The notes under the pieces: model-generated
Seen by the model: only the letters and a program-made list of their open reading frames with translations
Databases searched by the model: none
Told to the model about the DNA's origin: nothing
Translations under genes and position numbers: made by a program
Source of the DNA: Pasteurellaceae bacterium
GTDB taxonomy: Bacteria > Pseudomonadota > Gammaproteobacteria > Enterobacterales > Pasteurellaceae
Assembly (NCBI GenBank): GCA_030527795.1
Contig: JAUNAB010000005.1
Coordinates: forward strand, 1 to 64,000
Direction: 5' to 3'
Length of the DNA stretch: 64,000 nucleotides
Shown here: positions 11,113-20,550 of the stretch, one piece after another
How positions within the stretch are numbered: the stretch's first letter is position 1
Layout of the letters: the number at the start of each line of letters is the position of its first letter

Positions 11113-11157
11113 CAAAACCGCGGTCAAAATTTCAAACGTTTTTTTGACCGCGGTTTA
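11113..11157. repeat. Inverted ACCGCGGT pair ending the DyP peroxidase gene
   Basis: Cores at 11118 and 11148. The left arm has the full extended form ACCGCGGTCAAAATTTCAA followed by ACGTTTTTTT, then the opposing GACCGCGGTTT. It lies 8 bp beyond the peroxidase stop (minus strand) and probably terminates it. Confidence 0.8.
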
Positions 11158-11164
11158 TGCTAAT

Positions 11165-12100
11165 TTATTCCGCAAACTGATCTAACATATCTAAACTTGG
11201 CACAAAAAATAATGAGCCTGTTTCAGCACGGCTAAAATCCAAAATGCGATCATAATTACCCTTTGGCACCCCGATAAACATATTTGACAACATTTTGTTG
11301 ACCGTTTTGAACGTACTCGCATAAGCAATAAAATACGTCCCCATTTCATTTGTCCCTGCATTGCCAAAAGGCATATTGTCACGCACAACTTTGAAATCAT
11401 CACCAACATTGGCTAACGCAATATGTGAATTTGTCGGTTTGGTATCGTCATCCATTTCAATATCATCTTGTTTGCTACGTCCAATGATCTTTTCTTGCTC
11501 ATCCACTGGCAACTTACGCCAAGCTTGCATATTATGCACATATTTCTGCACGAACAAATAACTGCCGCCACGGTAATTTGGATCATTATCTCCAATCACA
11601 CTAAAAAATTCACGTTCCTCTGCACTGTGCGGATTTTCAGTACCATCAACAAACCCTAGAATAGAACGCCCATCCCAATAACGAAAACCGTGGATCTCTT
11701 CCGTACAATCGGCAACATCAATCAACGTATCAGTTAAAATAGCTGAAATATCATACACAATACTCTTTTCGCTGGCACGAATATGGAAATGTAAATCGGC
11801 AGGCGTTGAAACCGCAACGTGCTTATCGCCTTTAATCGCTCGGAAATTTGTCAATTCTTTTGGCAAAGGTTGCGGCAAATCTAAACATAGCCACGCATTA
11901 TAGCCAATCCCCATCACACAACTGGCTTGTGCAGTTGGGTAACGATTAGCGGCTGAATTATTAATATTCGCCATTAATCCGCATAATTTTTTAAATGTCG
12001 GTTGAATATCAATTCCATCTTTAAATTGCCACACCATAAAAATAGTATTTTCATTGGGTTCATCAATAACCGCCTGCGATTGAGGTTTATCTTGCATCAT
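11165..12100 (-). CDS. DyP-type haem peroxidase, YfeX-like
   Basis: DyP peroxidases use haem and H2O2 to oxidise dyes and other substrates; YfeX members are cytosolic and have also been tied to haem metabolism. The 311-residue product carries the signature GFVDGTENP at about 150, with the distal aspartate, the proximal-haem histidine in NSHIALANV at about 225, and the distal arginine in VVRDNMPFGNAG. No signal peptide is present, so a cytosolic role is expected rather than the Tat-exported EfeB role. Two adjacent ATG codons exist (12100 and 12097); AGGAG lies at better spacing for the second. No partner gene is clear; the formate dehydrogenase operon lies upstream in the same direction. Confidence 0.9.
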   Translation of the reverse strand: MMQDKPQSQAVIDEPNENTIFMVWQFKDGIDIQPTFKKLCGLMANINNSAANRYPTAQASCVMGIGYNAWLCLDLPQPLPKELTNFRAIKGDKHVAVSTPADLHFHIRASEKSIVYDISAILTDTLIDVADCTEEIHGFRYWDGRSILGFVDGTENPHSAEEREFFSVIGDNDPNYRGGSYLFVQKYVHNMQAWRKLPVDEQEKIIGRSKQDDIEMDDDTKPTNSHIALANVGDDFKVVRDNMPFGNAGTNEMGTYFIAYASTFKTVNKMLSNMFIGVPKGNYDRILDFSRAETGSLFFVPSLDMLDQFAE

Positions 12101-12182
12101 CTACTCCTAAAAACACGCTTTGCACTATTTTAACGCATTTCTTGGTGCTTTTCTAATAGTATCATTTCTTTAAGCAAATAAA

Positions 12183-12226
12183 AAAACCGCGGTCAACATT
12201 TCAAACGTTTTTTAACCGCGGTTTTT
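12183..12226. repeat. Inverted ACCGCGGT pair between fdxI and the peroxidase gene
   Basis: Cores at 12187 and 12216 with TCAAACG in the loop region, almost the same sequence as the pair at 11113. It lies 13 bp past the fdxI stop in the direction of transcription, so it likely terminates the fdxGHI operon. Confidence 0.75.
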
Positions 12227-12238
12227 GCTCAAATTGTT

Positions 12239-12952
12239 CTATTTGAACTTGCCTTTTTCGACAAGATATTTCTCAATTTCAGGCTCGATTTGCGTACGAT
12301 ACCAACGTGGGTGATGTTTTTTCGCCCAACGTACCGTGACCCAACCTTCTACGATTGACGTAATCGATCCTTTCACCCAAAACGCCATATACATATGCAC
12401 TAAAATACCCGTAAACAGCATAAATGCACAGAATGAGTGGGCTAAGATAGCAATGCGAATTACAGGAATTGAGAAATTATGACTGAAATATTCACGCCAC
12501 ATAATAATTCCTGATACTAGCAACACAACCATCGCCAAAATCAATGTCCAAAACAACATTTTTTGACCCAAATTGTATTTGCCATTATCCGCAACATCGT
12601 GTTCATTACCTTTTAGCACTTCTAAAATTCCGAATGCCCAACGAATATCGTTGCGTTCAGGAATGTTATAACGCCAATAGATGCTACATAAGAAAATGAA
12701 CGCACAGAACATTAAAATTCCCGTAAAAGGATGCACTGCACGTGCAATTTTAGGCGTCCCTAAAATTTCAGTTAGCCATGCAAAATCAGGGAAAAAGAAG
12801 GCAACTCCAGTAAACATTGTCATAAAGAAGCAAATTACCAATGTCCAATGGCTCAAGCGGGCAGGAATACGATGGCGAATGATTTTGGTATCATTGGTTA
12901 TCACGATCGATTCTTGCTGACCTTGTACAACTCGATGTACGACTTTACTCAT
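12239..12952 (-). CDS. fdxI: Formate dehydrogenase gamma subunit, cytochrome b556
   Basis: This membrane subunit anchors the periplasmic FdxGH dimer and passes electrons through two haem b groups to quinone. The 237-residue product has four hydrophobic segments (for example [19 protein letters not shown] and [19 protein letters not shown]) and the histidines expected for haem ligation ([30 protein letters not shown]). It matches the H. influenzae FdxI length rather than the shorter E. coli FdnI. I placed the start at ATG 12952, which overlaps the fdxH end by 8 bp; a longer reading from 13063 overlaps fdxH heavily. It is the last gene of the fdxGHI operon. Confidence 0.92.
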   Translation of the reverse strand: MSKVVHRVVQGQQESIVITNDTKIIRHRIPARLSHWTLVICFFMTMFTGVAFFFPDFAWLTEILGTPKIARAVHPFTGILMFCAFIFLCSIYWRYNIPERNDIRWAFGILEVLKGNEHDVADNGKYNLGQKMLFWTLILAMVVLLVSGIIMWREYFSHNFSIPVIRIAILAHSFCAFMLFTGILVHMYMAFWVKGSITSIVEGWVTVRWAKKHHPRWYRTQIEPEIEKYLVEKGKFK

Positions 12953-13907
12953 TGTCGCCTCCTTTTTCCGCTTGTTTTGCTGCTTTCTTAGCAGCACGCT
13001 CCGCATCTTCACGTTCAAATTGTTCGTGATGATCTTCAACGTCTTCTTCTTTATTTGGACCAACCACTAAGTAGTGCCCAATTTCTGCTAAGGCTAAGCC
13101 ACCCATTGTGACTGCTGCTAATGGCTTCAACACATCTTTCCAAATTTTGATGGTTGGATCAATGTGAGGATCTTTTGGCAGACCGCTGTATAGCTCAGGT
13201 TTGTCAGCGTGATGTAAGACATACATTACGTGTGTACCGCCAACCCCTTCAGGATTATAAATTCCTGCATTTTCATAACCGCGAGATTTTAGCTCAGCGA
13301 CACGCTGTTCACCATACACGAGCATTTCTTCTTTGCTTCCAAAGCGAATAGCTCCCGTTGGACAAGTTTTCACACAAGCTGGCTCTTGACCAACAGTTAC
13401 ACGATCAACACAAAGGGTACATTTATACACACGGTTATCTTCTGAATTCATCCGCGGAATATTAAACGGACAACCTGCAATACAATAGCCACAACCGATA
13501 CATTTATCCGATTGGAAATCCACGATACCATTGGCATATTGAATAATTGCACCCGGTGATGGGCAAGATTTCAAACAACCAGGTTCAGCACAATGCATAC
13601 AACCGTCTTTACGGATTAACCATTCAAGACGATCATTTTCTTCCACTTCGTTAAAACGCATCACCGTCCACGCTTTTGCGTTTAAATCAGCAGGATTATC
13701 ATAGACACCCACACATTCTTGCGGTTCAGCACGGATATCATTCCACTCAGAACAACCTACTTGACAAGCTTTACAGCCAATACAGGTTGATACATCGATC
13801 AACTTCGCTACTTCCACTTGATGCGCACGTGCTTGTGGCGGTGGTGTCACGAAAGATGTCGCAGAGATCTTAATAATATCTTGTTCTTGTACATTACCAA
13901 CAGTCAT
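12945..13907 (-). CDS. fdxH: Formate dehydrogenase beta subunit, four-cluster iron-sulfur protein
   Basis: FdxH carries electrons from the formate active site to the cytochrome b subunit. The 320-residue product shows four cysteine groups for [4Fe-4S] clusters: [35 protein letters not shown] and CTLCVDRV...CVKTC. A single membrane helix near residues 240-265 ([21 protein letters not shown]) anchors it on the periplasmic side. A highly charged tail of Glu, Lys and Ala ends the protein. It starts one base after the fdxG stop and overlaps fdxI by 8 bp, a tightly coupled operon. Confidence 0.95.
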   Translation of the reverse strand: MTVGNVQEQDIIKISATSFVTPPPQARAHQVEVAKLIDVSTCIGCKACQVGCSEWNDIRAEPQECVGVYDNPADLNAKAWTVMRFNEVEENDRLEWLIRKDGCMHCAEPGCLKSCPSPGAIIQYANGIVDFQSDKCIGCGYCIAGCPFNIPRMNSEDNRVYKCTLCVDRVTVGQEPACVKTCPTGAIRFGSKEEMLVYGEQRVAELKSRGYENAGIYNPEGVGGTHVMYVLHHADKPELYSGLPKDPHIDPTIKIWKDVLKPLAAVTMGGLALAEIGHYLVVGPNKEEDVEDHHEQFEREDAERAAKKAAKQAEKGGDNE

Positions 13908-13908
13908 A

Positions 13909-16900
13909 TTAAGCCTCCACTTTCTCGATATTAACTAAGAACGATTTATATTCAGGGGTTTGTGAGTTCGCATCGCCCACAAACGGCGTCAAGGTATTCG
14001 CTAAGAAACCTTTTTTACCGACCCCTTCATAGCCCCAGTGCAATGGAATACCAATATGATGGATATCCTTACCGTCTGCTTTTAAGGTGCGGATACGTTT
14101 CGTCACCACTGCAACGGCTTTAATAAAGCCACGTTTGGAACTTACTTTCACATGATCGCCGTGCTTGATACCTTTCTCTTGTGCTAACCCTTCCCCGATT
14201 TCAATAAATTGTTCAGGTTGAGCAATCACGTTAAGCAAGGAATGTTTCGTCCAGAAATGGAAATGCTCAGTCAAGCGGTAAGTAGTACCAATATAAGGGA
14301 ACTCATCCACTTTACCAAATTGTTCCCAATCTGATTTAAACACGCGAGCTGCAGGATTTGAAACCACATTCGGATGCAATGGGTTAGTGCCTAATGGTGT
14401 TTCAAATGGCTCATAATGCTCTGGAAATGGGCCTTCATTCATTTTATTTAAAGCAAACAAACGCCCCACCCCTTCAGGTTGCATAATAAATGGCATAGTA
14501 TCCGTTCCCGGTGGTGCGGTACCAAAGTCAGCAACATCAACATAGTTCCAATTTTTACCATTCCATTTGATTAATTGGCGATGTTTATCCCAAGGGTTAC
14601 CATTAATATCCGCAGATGCACGGTTATAAATAATACGGCGATTCATCGGCCAAGCAAACGCCCAACCTAATGTATTGCCAAGGCCTGATGGATCGGAATT
14701 ATCGCGGTTTGCCATAATATTGCCTTTTGGCGTCCATTGCCCTGCGTAAATCCAACAACCTGATGAGGTTGTACCATCATCACGCATTTGTGCAAAGCTT
14801 GATAACAATTCACCTTTTTTCACAATGATATTGCCATCTTTATCCTTCAGATCCTCTAAAGCATAACCATTATTTTCTTTGGCTAACTCTTCAGGGCTTG
14901 GCTCATCAGGTAACGTATAATTCCAAGTCATTGCATCAAATGATTCAAAACCACGACCGCCTTCTGTGCGATATAATTCCATCATTGCTTCACGGATTCC
15001 CGCAAGAATTGCGACATCAGGTAAAGCTTCAGCAGGCGCATCCGCCCCTTTCCAGTGCCATTGTAACCAACGACCCGAGTTTGCAATTGAACCATCTTCT
15101 TCCGCAAAACAGGTTGTTGGCAAGCGGAATACTTCCGTTTGAATCGTAGCAGGATCAACGTCATTCATTTCGCCATGATTTTGCCAGAATGATGCGGTTT
15201 CAGTGGTTAATGGATCCATTGTAATTAAGTATTTTAATTTACTTAAACACGCCACCACTTTATTTTTATTCGGGAATGAGGCAACAGGGTTAAAACCTTG
15301 GCAGATATAACCATTGACTTTACCTTGATCCATCATATCGAAGTATTTTAATACATCGTACACACCATCATATTTCGGCAAATAATCAAAGCCCCAATTA
15401 TTATCTTTTGTTGCTTTATCACCATAGAAAGTTTTCATCATACTCACAAAAAACTTCGGCGTATTTTGCCAGTAGTTGACTTGGTCAGGCAACATAGCTT
15501 TTGGCGTAATCGCATTGATATAAGTATCATAATCAGGCTCATTATCCATTGGTAAACGGATATAACCTGGTAGCATATTACTTAATAAGCCTAAGTCAGT
15601 TAAACCTTGAATATTTGAGTGACCACGCAGTGCATTCACGCCACCACCAGCCATTCCCATATTACCGAGCAATAACTGGATCATTGCCATACAACGAATG
15701 TTTTGTGAACCAATAGAATGTTGTGTCCAACCCAATGCGTATAAGATTGTCATTGTTTTATCTGGCACAGCAGTTTTCGCCATTTCTTCACAGATATACA
15801 AGAAATCTTTTTGTTTGGTACCACAAATTTGTTCCACAATCTCAGGGGTATAACGAGAAACGTGTTTTTTCAATAAATTAATTACACAACGCGGATCTTG
15901 CATTGTCATATCACGTTTTGCATAGCCATTTTCATCCATTTGATAAGTCCAAGTGGATTTGTCATAACTACGTTTCGCTTCATCATAACCCGTAAATAAG
16001 CCGTCATTAAAATCAAAGGCTTCATTTACCAAGAAGGTGGCATTGGTATAATATTTTACATATTCGTGTTGAATTTTGTCGTTATCTAACAAATACTTCA
16101 TCACGCCAGATAAGAATGTAATATCCGTACCTGAACGAATAGGCGAATAGAAATCCGCAACTGATGCAGTTCGGTTAAACCGCGGATCAACTACCAATAA
16201 TTTTGCTTTATTATGTGTTTTAGCTTCAATCGCCCAGCGGAAACCCACAGGATGTGCTTCGGCGGCATTACCACCCATTACCATAACTAAATTGGCATTT
16301 TTAATATCACACCAGTGGTTGGTCATCGCACCGCGACCAAATGATGGAGCAAGACTTGCTACCGTTGGTCCGTGTCAAACACGCGCTTGGTTATCGACTG
16401 CTAATAATCCGAGAGAACGCGCCCATTTTTGCGTTAATAAGCCAGTTTCATTACTTGATGCAGAAGCACAAAGCATCCCTGTACTTAACCAACGATTAAC
16501 AGTGACGCCTTTGTCATTTTTTTCAATAAAATTCGCATCGCGGTCATCTTTCATTAAGCGAGCAATACGTTTAAAGGTTTCTTCCCAACTTAAACGCACC
16601 CACTTATCAGAACCTGGCGCACGATATTCAGGGTATTTCAAACGATTTGGACTGTTAACAAAATCAAGTGCCCCAGCCCCTTTCGGACAAAGTGCACCGC
16701 GGTTAACTGGATGATCGGGATCCCCTTCAATATGGGTTAATTTTGATTTTGCGTTGCGCGCACCGTCACCCATACTATAAAGCAACATACCACAACCAAC
16801 AGAACAATAAGTACAGGTGTTGCGCACTTCTTTCGCGCGTAATAATTTATATTCGCGTGGTGCGGCTAAGGCTGCCGTTGGTGCAAAACCTAACGCAGCA

Positions 16901-16962
16901 ATAGACGTTCCCGCCATACCACCTGCACAGATCTTAAAGAACTTTCTTCTTGTGACCTGCAT
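13909..16962 (-). CDS. fdxG: Selenocysteine formate dehydrogenase alpha subunit, with UGA read as Sec
   Basis: This is the catalytic subunit that oxidises formate to CO2 at a molybdenum bis-guanine dinucleotide centre. The reading frame is split only by TGA at 16375-16377, in the context NQARV[13 protein letters not shown], the conserved selenocysteine position of FdnG-type enzymes, so this is one gene of about 1017 residues, not a broken one. The N-terminus [15 protein letters not shown] is a twin-arginine signal, predicting export in folded form. A [4Fe-4S] motif [11 protein letters not shown] follows. Start ATG 16962 was preferred to 17046. The SECIS hairpin lies just after the TGA. The enzyme needs selenocysteine machinery (SelA, B, C, D), encoded outside this window, and FdhD, divergent here. 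Confidence 0.96.
16346..16363 (-). promoter_or_regulatory. Bacterial SECIS hairpin in fdxG
   Basis: On the mRNA strand, 11 bases after the UGA codon, GGUAGCAAGUCUUGCUCC forms a stem with an apical AGUCU loop. Distance, stem and GU-containing loop match the SelB-binding elements of E. coli fdnG and fdhF. It lies in the coding sequence and directs selenocysteine insertion at 16375-16377. Confidence 0.8.
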
Positions 16963-17161
16963 AGTATTTCCTTCAATAAAGTAGTAAATTCGATTTCTAA
17001 TGCCTGAGTAAAAGCGACATTGAAAAATAAAATTATGTAACACCACAAATTTGTATTAAAATTCGGGCAGATATAATCTAGGGTAGATTAAAATCGTGCT
17101 TAGGATACTCTTATTTAAACGAGAAATCTATAACCAATTACGCGGATAACGGGGTAAAAAA

Positions 17162-17175
17162 TTGATTGAGATCAC
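17162..17175. promoter_or_regulatory. FNR-like site between fdxG and fdhD
   Basis: TTGAT-TGAG-ATCAC matches the FNR consensus TTGAT-N4-ATCAA at nine of ten defined positions. It lies 200 bp upstream of fdxG, and it overlaps the TTG that I use as fdhD start. Anaerobic induction of formate dehydrogenase by FNR is known in enteric bacteria; action at this site is inferred. Confidence 0.4.
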
Positions 17176-18055
17176 AAAAAGAACGATTTATTTTTTCAAA
17201 AAATTAACAAATACAAAACAAAATGAATACAGTTCTCAAACCGCGGTAAAAAATCTAGCCGTTTTTTTACCAGAGAAAGAAACGAACCAACCAACTTGTG
17301 CCACCTTATCCCAACGAGATGAGCTCCTAGCACAAGAAACCCCTGTGGCATTGGTTTACAATGGCATTTCCCATACCGTGATGATGTGCACGCCTACGGA
17401 TTTATCTGATTTTGCCCTAGGTTTCTCCCTGACAGAACAAATTATTGATAAGCCTGAACAGGTGTACGACATTGATATCGTTCCAACTTGCCACGGCATT
17501 GAAGTTCATCTTGAGATTGCGACAGGCTGTTTCGTGCGTTTAAAAGACTTACGTCGCACAATGGCAGGCAGAACGGGTTGTGGCATTTGTGGCTCAGAAC
17601 AGCTAGAACAGGTCAATAAAACCTTACCGATTTTAGACCGCGGTTTTTGCCTTAATTTAAACCAACTTGATGACTGCTTAATCAAGCTGCAACAAGCACA
17701 ACAACTCGGTGCTCAGACAGGCTCAACGCACGCCGCGGCTTTTTTCACGCCCCAAGGCGAATTACTCGCTATCAGAGAAGATGTCGGACGCCACGTTGCC
17801 TTAGATAAATTATTAGGTTGGCACTCTAAAAACGGCAAACCACAAGGGTTCGTGCTTGCTTCAAGCCGTGCCAGTTATGAAATGGTGCAAAAAACCGCCA
17901 CTTGTGGCATTGAAATGCTCGTTACCATTTCTGCCGCCACCGATTTGGCAGTGAAAATGGCACAACAAAGCCAACTCACGCTCATCGGCTTTGCCCGCCA
18001 AGGACGTGCAACGGTTTATACTGGGGTTGAGAGATTAATTATTGAATCAGTTTAA
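17162..18055 (+). CDS. fdhD: Formate dehydrogenase maturation sulfurtransferase
   Basis: FdhD moves sulfur from IscS to the molybdenum cofactor of formate dehydrogenase and is required for its activity. The 298-codon frame shows [13 protein letters not shown], the sulfur-relay cysteines in GRTGCGICG near residue 140, and [15 protein letters not shown]. The start is uncertain: the only plausible initiator before the conserved core is TTG 17162, behind a GGGG ribosome site, and it coincides with an FNR-like palindrome. No ATG is in frame before the core. An ACCGCGGT element sits in the variable N-terminal region (17241) and another at 17638. It is divergent from fdxGHI, as in H. influenzae. Confidence 0.88.
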   Translation: MIEITKRTIYFFKKLTNTKQNEYSSQTAVKNLAVFLPEKETNQPTCATLSQRDELLAQETPVALVYNGISHTVMMCTPTDLSDFALGFSLTEQIIDKPEQVYDIDIVPTCHGIEVHLEIATGCFVRLKDLRRTMAGRTGCGICGSEQLEQVNKTLPILDRGFCLNLNQLDDCLIKLQQAQQLGAQTGSTHAAAFFTPQGELLAIREDVGRHVALDKLLGWHSKNGKPQGFVLASSRASYEMVQKTATCGIEMLVTISAATDLAVKMAQQSQLTLIGFARQGRATVYTGVERLIIESV

Positions 18056-18075
18056 TCGTATTGATTAATCAAAAC

Positions 18076-18119
18076 AAAACCGCGGATCATTTTCAGGCTG
18101 AAAATAGTCCGCGGTTTTA
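18076..18119. repeat. Inverted CCGCGG pair between convergent fdhD and doxX-like gene
   Basis: Cores at 18080 and 18109 with arms AAAACCGCGGAT and AGTCCGCGGTTTTAG. The flanks deviate from the GGTCAAA form. It is placed 21 bp past the fdhD stop and 24 bp past the DoxX stop, consistent with a two-way terminator. Confidence 0.7.
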
Positions 18120-18142
18120 GGAATTATACTGTGGCTAATGCG

Positions 18143-18544
18143 TTATTTTTGTTTACGATTATCTAATGCAAATGCACCAGGTCCTGCAACAAAAACATAA
18201 AGGAAGATAAAGCAGTAAAGTACTGCAGCTTCACCACCGTTTGCTACTGGAAATAAAATACTTCCTGCACTTGCATGCATTAAGAAATACGCCACTGCCA
18301 TTTGTCCACTTAAGATGAACGCAGCGACACGGCTAAATAAACCTAAAATTAATAATGCGCCGAACACTAATTCAATGATACCACCAATACCAAAAATTGA
18401 ACCTAGTTCAACAGAACCGTGTCCGCCAGTCATTGACATTGGAAATTCCCAAAATTTTGCGGTGGCGTGTAAAATGAACATATATCCCGACACAATACGT
18501 AGGACACCTAAAACTAAAGGGCTAAACTTATTTAAAGTTGTCAT
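18143..18544 (-). CDS. DoxX family inner-membrane protein
   Basis: The 133-residue product has four hydrophobic helices and the DoxX pattern: LRIVSGYMFILHATAKFW, GIGGIIELVFGALLILGL, RVAAFILSGQMAVAYFL and a C-terminal segment with VLYCFIFLYVFVAGPGAF ALD. DoxX proteins occur widely and are linked to redox homeostasis in a few species, but the function of this member is unknown. It appears to be a single-gene unit with an AAGGAT ribosome site, convergent with fdhD. Confidence 0.85.
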   Translation of the reverse strand: MTTLNKFSPLVLGVLRIVSGYMFILHATAKFWEFPMSMTGGHGSVELGSIFGIGGIIELVFGALLILGLFSRVAAFILSGQMAVAYFLMHASAGSILFPVANGGEAAVLYCFIFLYVFVAGPGAFALDNRKQK

Positions 18545-18664
18545 ATAAAATCCTTAAAAATAAAACTAATAGATTCCGAGTAACGAAACACGGTAAATTC
18601 TATCAGCCTTATTTTTGTTAAACAAGTGTTAAACGGTAAAACTCTTTTTACTAATAGTTAACAA

Positions 18665-20455
18665 TCAATTTTTCTCTAAATGCATTTTTAACCATTGATT
18701 AAAGGGTTCTGCTGACATAAAGCCGTTCACTCTTGAACCTGAAATTTCCATAGCTTGTTGATTAAAGAATAAAATCGTTGGTAATCCCAAAATATTGAGT
18801 TTTTCACTTAACGCTTTATTTTCTGAGCTGTTTTTACTCATATCCACTTGCAAAAGTAAGATATCTTGCATTGTCTTTTGCACATTGGGATCACTAAAGG
18901 TGTATTTTTCAAACTCTTTACAAGCCACACACCAATCCGCATAAAAATCCAACATTGCGATTTTGTGTGGATTGTCGGCTAATGCCTGTTGTAACTCGGC
19001 GTAATTTTTAATCCGTTTGAATTGGGATTGAAAAACAAGGGATTTTTGATCCGCGGTTTTTGCTTGTTCAGGTGTTTGCCATAACCAATTTTGCAACGGT
19101 TTAGCAAGGACAATCGCAATAATAAAAAAAACAATACGCAATACCCAACCCAATTTGCTTTGCCCCATTGAAAACGCCAACCAAATGAAAAATGCCATTC
19201 CCAATGCTGACCACATTAATGCTTCCCATTCAGGTAGCACACGCGACAATAGAAACACAGGCAAAGCCAACATCACAAAACCAAAGGCGTTTTTGACGCT
19301 ATTTAGCCAATCGCCTGATTTAGGTAAAATGCGATTGCCAAATAAAGTGATCGCAATCAACGGCATTCCCATCCCCAATGCGAGTAAATACAGGGTAGCT
19401 GCCCCGGTCCATAAGTCACCACTTTGTGCCACATACAGCAACGCACCAGATAAAGGGGCAGAAGTACAAGGCGAAGCCACTAAGCCTGCTAACATCCCCA
19501 TAATGAACACACCACCCAATGCACCACCTTGTTGCTTTTGGCTGATTTGGGTTAATTTGGTTTGCAGTGACGCGGGCAACTGTAACGTAAACACGCCAAA
19601 CATTGATAAGGCTAACAGCACAAAAACAATGGATAATCCCACTAATACATAAAGACTCTGTAACGCCACTTGAAATGGCAATCCGATTGCGGCAACAACT
19701 AAGCCTAGTAACGTATAAGTCAATGCCATTCCTTGCACATAAACAATGCTTAGACTTAAAGCTCGTAAATTATTCGGGCGTTGCCCCGTGCCAATCACAA
19801 TTGCCGACAACAAAGGCAGCATTGGCAACACACAAGGGGTAAAAGCTAAACCAATTCCTAATAAAAAGAACCAAAAAATTGTGTATTTACTGTGCGAAAG
19901 ATCTTGTGCTAAGCGATCTTGTTCAGCCAATGGCGTATTTTGCACGTTTTCAGCGGAAACCGCGCTCAAATTCGGCATCGTTTTTTGAGCATCGGGCATA
20001 GTAAGGTCTTTAGCTACATCACCATTTGGCACCATTTTTAAATCAATCAGTTTGCTTTCTGGCGGATAGCATAACCCCGTGGTACAACCTTGATAAATCA
20101 CTTCCACTTTCGCGTCAGGGCGAATATCTTTTAATACAACGGCTAAATGCAGTTGATGACGAAAAATCTCTACCGCGCCAAAGAATTCGTCTTGATGAAT
20201 TTCAGGCGTTGGGAAATGCAATTCTCCAACATCAACCTGTTGACCTTGCACACGAATTTCTTTTTTATATAAATAATAACCATCCGCAATATGCCAATCT
20301 AATGTTAATTGATGATCTTGCTGCTCAACACTCAGTTGAAAGGCTTGATCCGCGGGCAAAAATTGCGGCGATTTATTCAATAATCCCGCTTGCACAGGCA
20401 ATATTGCAAAAAAAGACGTGAGTAAAATGCTAAAAAAAAGGAATATTTTTTTCAT
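18665..20455 (-). CDS. dsbD: Thiol:disulfide interchange protein DsbD
   Basis: DsbD carries reducing power from cytosolic thioredoxin across the inner membrane to periplasmic DsbC, CcmG and others. The 596-residue product has a signal peptide (1 to about 23, ending VQAG), an N-terminal periplasmic domain with the cysteine pair in GCTTGLCYPPE, a membrane domain of about eight helices with cysteines in FTPCVLPMLPLL and ASPCTSAPLSG, and a C-terminal thioredoxin domain with DFYADWCVACKEFEKYTF. All three cysteine pairs are intact. It stands as a separate unit between uvrB and the DoxX gene. Confidence 0.96.
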   Translation of the reverse strand: MKKIFLFFSILLTSFFAILPVQAGLLNKSPQFLPADQAFQLSVEQQDHQLTLDWHIADGYYLYKKEIRVQGQQVDVGELHFPTPEIHQDEFFGAVEIFRHQLHLAVVLKDIRPDAKVEVIYQGCTTGLCYPPESKLIDLKMVPNGDVAKDLTMPDAQKTMPNLSAVSAENVQNTPLAEQDRLAQDLSHSKYTIFWFFLLGIGLAFTPCVLPMLPLLSAIVIGTGQRPNNLRALSLSIVYVQGMALTYTLLGLVVAAIGLPFQVALQSLYVLVGLSIVFVLLALSMFGVFTLQLPASLQTKLTQISQKQQGGALGGVFIMGMLAGLVASPCTSAPLSGALLYVAQSGDLWTGAATLYLLALGMGMPLIAITLFGNRILPKSGDWLNSVKNAFGFVMLALPVFLLSRVLPEWEALMWSALGMAFFIWLAFSMGQSKLGWVLRIVFFIIAIVLAKPLQNWLWQTPEQAKTADQKSLVFQSQFKRIKNYAELQQALADNPHKIAMLDFYADWCVACKEFEKYTFSDPNVQKTMQDILLLQVDMSKNSSENKALSEKLNILGLPTILFFNQQAMEISGSRVNGFMSAEPFNQWLKMHLEKN

Positions 20456-20550
20456 AAAAATCCATATATTGTCAAAAGTGAAGAAAACCGTAACAGATTA
20501 GACGGCATAACCCTCTTTCTCTGACAAAAATCACCTTAAAATATTTTTCA

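Noticed and set aside
16375-16377. In-frame TGA in fdxG as evidence of a broken gene
   Set aside because: The position is the conserved selenocysteine site and a SECIS hairpin follows, so it is read through.
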